Shown here in pieces: positions 47,562 to 49,628 of a stretch of 49,628 nucleotides of DNA. Source of the stretch: Oscillospiraceae bacterium (GTDB taxonomy: Bacteria > Bacillota > Clostridia > Oscillospirales > Ruminococcaceae); the NCBI GenBank assembly GCA_004555865.1, contig SFJO01000016.1, positions 1 through 49,628 of the forward strand. The letters run 5' to 3'. Within the stretch, counting starts at the first letter, position 1, and every line of letters starts with the position of its first letter. The notes beneath the pieces are model-generated. The model was not told where the DNA came from, did no database searches, and saw only the letters and a list, made by a program, of their open reading frames with translations. Both the position numbers and the translations under genes were made by a program.

Positions 47562-48665
47562 TCAAGCGCCGTACAGCTCTTCCAGAGTGGCGTCTCCGAT
47601 GCGGCAGTGGGCGAGCAGATCGTCCCCCACAAAGGAAATGTAGCTGGTGCCGGGGTTCACGGTCACGTCCTGCTCATGGCCTTCATCGTCCACAATGCGC
47701 AGCGGGGCCTCGCCGCGGCCCTTCATCCAGCGCACCCGCTCGTACCGGCCCTGGCTGAAATAAAAGCCCACGCCCTGCTCAAGATTCACCTGGGAGAGCA
47801 GCCCGTCCGGGTAGCGGCCGATGGAGGTGAACAGAAGAAAGACGTTGTCCACCCGGTATTGTCGGCCGCCGTCCGCCGCATCCAGCTGCGGCTGGCCGAA
47901 TTCCGACTTGTAATAGCGGCCGTCCTCGGTGCTGTAATCAAAGCGCACGTCCTCGTAGGGCGAAAAGCGGAAGCTCAGGCTGTAAGCGATGCCGTCATCC
48001 AGGGCACGGGGGGCTTCCTCATAGGATTGGAAATTGAACACCGGGTCCGGCTCGCCCTCGGTCTCCAGCCCGTAGCGCTCCAGGGCGCTTTCCAGCGTGG
48101 AGCCATCGGTGTACACGGAGTTTTCCTGGCTGCGGGTGCGGCGGCGCTCGGCGTCGATCCAGTAAAAATTCTTGTAGCGCCCGTTGATGGAGCGCACATC
48201 GGTGCAGTGAAACGCATCCAGCATGTCCAGCGCATAGGAAGAGCCGCCGATGTGAACGTACAGGCAGTTCAGCGGAATCATCAGCTGCACGTGCTGGTCC
48301 CGCGCCGAGCGCAGCGGCCCCACCAGCGGCAGGGCCGACCGATCCCGGTAAACGGCCATCAGGCGGGTGATGCCCCCCTCGGTGATCATTTCATACACCA
48401 GATCGGCGGCGTTCAGGCCGCTTTGGGGCAGGTCCTCTTTCATGTTGCCCAGCATCACCGCCACGCCGCGCTGCCCCTCGGGGTACCCTTCGGTTTTGGC
48501 CAGGCCGGTGTAGGGGTTCACGTCCTCGTCCAGCGTGAAGGCGGGGGCAGAGGGGGTTGGCGCCGGTGCCTGCACCGAAGAAGGCGGGGAAGAGACCCGG
48601 CCGCAGGAAACACACAGCAGGCTGCACAAAGCGGCAGCGCCGAGAATGACGGGCCATTTGCCCAC
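47562..48665 (-). CDS. DUF3048 domain lipoprotein, paralogue 3
   Basis: The 367-residue lipoprotein starts with GTG at 48,665 (MGKWPVILGAAALCSLLCVSC lipobox), 7 bases after GGGAGGG. The DUF3048 body has VAVMLGNMKEDLPQSGLNAADLVYEMITEGGITRLMAVY, GPLRSARDQHVQLMIPLNCLYVHIGG and the C-terminal half VRWMKGRGEAPLRIVD...TVNPGTSYISFVG. It is most like paralogue 2 in the first domain. It is first in the row of three, behind a strong promoter. The linker after the lipobox is Pro/Ser-rich. Function unknown. Confidence 0.88.
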   Translation of the reverse strand: MGKWPVILGAAALCSLLCVSCGRVSSPPSSVQAPAPTPSAPAFTLDEDVNPYTGLAKTEGYPEGQRGVAVMLGNMKEDLPQSGLNAADLVYEMITEGGITRLMAVYRDRSALPLVGPLRSARDQHVQLMIPLNCLYVHIGGSSYALDMLDAFHCTDVRSINGRYKNFYWIDAERRRTRSQENSVYTDGSTLESALERYGLETEGEPDPVFNFQSYEEAPRALDDGIAYSLSFRFSPYEDVRFDYSTEDGRYYKSEFGQPQLDAADGGRQYRVDNVFLLFTSIGRYPDGLLSQVNLEQGVGFYFSQGRYERVRWMKGRGEAPLRIVDDEGHEQDVTVNPGTSYISFVGDDLLAHCRIGDATLEELYGA

Positions 48666-48718
48666 AGTGGAACCCTCCCTTCAGCGGGGCAGTGCCCCGG
48701 ACGGCTGATGTTATCCAT

Positions 48719-48747
48719 ATTATAAAGGAAGGGCCGGATTTTGTAAA
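48719..48747 (-). promoter_or_regulatory. Promoter of the DUF3048 cluster
   Basis: On the minus strand TTTACA (48747-48742), 17 bases, TATAAT (48724-48719). Confidence 0.75.
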
Positions 48748-48851
48748 CTCTTTGTAATTATTTTGCCCGCGCCCCCGGCGAATGATCCGCTGAAAAAACA
48801 GGGCGGCCGGCAGTATGATGCGGACATCCGGCAGTTTTGCGGGAAAAAGGG

Positions 48852-48880
48852 TTGACAGAGAAAATGAGTGCTGTTATAAT
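48852..48880 (+). promoter_or_regulatory. tRNA-Lys promoter
   Basis: TTGACA (48852-48857), 17 bases, TATAAT (48875-48880): exact consensus sigma-A promoter. Confidence 0.92.
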
Positions 48881-48895
48881 AATAAAGCTATATAT

Positions 48896-48971
48896 GAGCC
48901 ATTAGCTCAGTCGGTAGAGCACCTGACTTTTAATCAGGGTGTCCGGGGTTCGAATCCCCGATGGCTCACCA
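48896..48971 (+). tRNA. tRNA-Lys (anticodon TTT), CCA encoded
   Basis: The 76-nt cloverleaf has acceptor GAGCCAT/ATGGCTC, D-arm GCTC/GAGC, anticodon stem CCTGA/TCAGG with loop CTTTTAA (anticodon TTT at 48929-48931), and T-arm CGGGG-TTCGAAT-CCCCG. The discriminator is A and CCA is encoded at 48969-48971. Confidence 0.97.
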
Positions 48972-49001
48972 AAAATCGAATCCCCGATGGCTCACCAAAA
49001 A
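48950..49001 (+). repeat. Perfect tandem 26-bp duplication of the tRNA-Lys 3' end (att-like)
   Basis: The 26 bases from the T-loop through CCA and AAAA (48950-48975) are repeated immediately at 48976-49001. A duplicated tRNA 3' end is the usual mark of integrase-mediated insertion. A degraded integrase gene lies about 110 bases further on, pointing at the tRNA. Confidence 0.85.
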
Positions 49002-49035
49002 AGCACCGTGTAACGTTTGCTTACACGGTGCTTTT
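48999..49035. terminator. Bidirectional terminator after tRNA-Lys
   Basis: A perfect 15-bp stem AAAAGCACCGTGTAA/TTACACGGTGCTTTT (48999-49013 with 49021-49035) gives U-runs on both strands. Confidence 0.9.
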
Positions 49036-49109
49036 GTTGTACATATGTGCACAAGTGTGTTGCAATTTTACGCAATTCGGCGCATAGTGTAACGGATAGT
49101 GTAACAAAT

Positions 49110-49400
49110 TCAAGCGCCCTCAACGATTCTCTTCATTTCTGCTGCCAGCTTTTCAAATTCTTCTGTGGCGGCAGAAATGTGTGCGTCTTGCGAAATGTAA
49201 TAATCGTCCGTGACAGAACTGCCGATCTGGTGACCGATGGCGCGTTGCAGTGCTTCTTTGTCCACGTTCGCTTTGGCCGCGAGACTGGCAAACGCAGACC
49301 GAATGAAAATTGCGGCCCACAGCGGATTAGTGAGTCCAACACCATGAACGCGCAAGCACTGCAAATGATGGAACCAATGAAACTTATACGGGAGGTGCAA
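49110..49400 (-). pseudogene. Remnant of a tyrosine-recombinase (phage-type) integrase, C-terminal end
   Basis: Only the C-terminal part is recognisable: FIRSAFASLAAKANVDKEAL, AIGHQIGSSVTDDYYI and a helical tail ending EMKRIVEGA. The pattern matches the R-x-x-FAS ... GH ... T-x-x-Y block of tyrosine recombinases, with a Tyr in the nucleophile region (DDYYI). The His of the HxxR motif is not present, and the catalytic N-terminal two thirds are missing. Upstream residues of this frame (MHLPYKFHWFHHLQ) do not look like integrase, so a deletion or rearrangement joins near 49,330. The gene points toward the tRNA att-like repeat. Confidence 0.75.
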
Positions 49401-49403
49401 GCT

Positions 49404-49577
49404 ATGACGGAAATGGAAGAACGAGCGGAAGTATTGCGCAATCGGACGGAGAAGGACGAGAAGGAATTCCAGAATTATTACGCAACCCTGAAAACGGGGG
49501 AAGATCGGGAACTGGCAATGGATCTATGGAAGGGCGGAACGACGCTGGAGGAAGTCAAGTACTACGTGGATTTTTGA
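49404..49577 (+). CDS. Small protein of unknown function
   Basis: I do not recognise this 57-residue protein, which starts MTEMEERAEVLRNRTEKDEK. GGAGG lies 8 bases before the ATG at 49,404. It is charged, has no membrane segment, and reads as one long amphipathic helix followed by a Trp-containing segment (LAMDLWKGGTTLEEVKYYVDF). It opens 4 bases beyond the integrase remnant on the opposite strand and may belong to the same integrated element. Alternative upstream ATGs at 49,345 and 49,363 lack a ribosome site. Confidence 0.5.
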   Translation: MTEMEERAEVLRNRTEKDEKEFQNYYATLKTGEDRELAMDLWKGGTTLEEVKYYVDF

Positions 49578-49628
49578 CGGTCTCCATGGAAACGCAGGCA
49601 GCCATCGAACAGAGCGGGGCTACCCCTC

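Noticed and set aside
48950..49035. CRISPR array
   Set aside because: Only two copies of one unit occur, without spacers, and they are explained by the tRNA 3' end. No cas genes are present anywhere in the window.
49017..49403. A longer 186-residue reading of the small ORF at the right end
   Set aside because: It crosses the tRNA terminator and the integrase remnant and has no initiation signal. The ATG at 49,404 with GGAGG is the only supported start.

Overview
The window is a GC-rich stretch of a bacterial chromosome with Firmicutes-type expression signals: strong AGGAGG-like ribosome binding sites, sigma-A promoters and U-tailed terminators. The gene set fits an anaerobic gut member of the Oscillospiraceae/Ruminococcaceae (Faecalibacterium, Subdoligranulum or Gemmiger-like). 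It includes a GGGtGRT protein beside a NifU-like scaffold, three DUF3048 lipoproteins, a NusG-domain-II protein, an AbrB-like regulator with a Cys pair tail, and an FTCD_C-type cyclodeaminase. The genus is an inference from gene content, not a sequence match.

Layout. Positions 1-12,100 hold amide and peptide uptake and breakdown: the end of an AbgT-type transporter, an M24 'pita-bread' hydrolase with altered metal ligands, a URO-D superfamily protein, LysR and RpiR regulators, and a five-gene ABC dipeptide/oligopeptide importer operon ending in a C45-type N-terminal-nucleophile hydrolase. Positions 12,300-14,200 hold a NusG-domain-II protein and a PepV-type M20 dipeptidase. Positions 14,278-21,350 are a polyamine operon: speD, speA, speE, speB, carboxy(nor)spermidine dehydrogenase and carboxynorspermidine decarboxylase. 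It makes putrescine from arginine and carries both known routes from putrescine to spermidine. Its roughly 370-nt structured leader ends in a terminator just before speD.

Positions 22,058-25,640 are a minus-strand operon (HAD phosphatase, exonuclease, fchA, folD). A flippase and a DUF523/TudS-like protein follow. Positions 27,835-32,612 pair an SLC13-type permease and an AbgB-like M20 amidohydrolase with a divergent, unusual regulator. Positions 32,647-39,457 hold two secreted or membrane-anchored genes, the NifU-like/GGGtGRT pair, an OFA-type MFS transporter and another membrane-anchored protein. Positions 39,865-44,676 hold gltX, an AbrB-like regulator, an XRE regulator, a histidine phosphatase and an HD-domain protein. 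Positions 44,804-48,665 are three DUF3048 lipoproteins in a row. The right end is tRNA-Lys(TTT) with a perfect 26-bp tandem duplication of its 3' end, a decayed tyrosine integrase and a small ORF, i.e. an integration site.

The best candidates for undescribed biology are RNAs. These are the speD attenuator leader (14,314-14,684), a free-standing structured transcript between convergent operons (about 21,608-21,855), and a three-hairpin transcript running into the 3' end of the MFS gene (about 37,064-37,247). The sensor-like regulator at 31,258 and the GGGtGRT/NifU-like pair are next.
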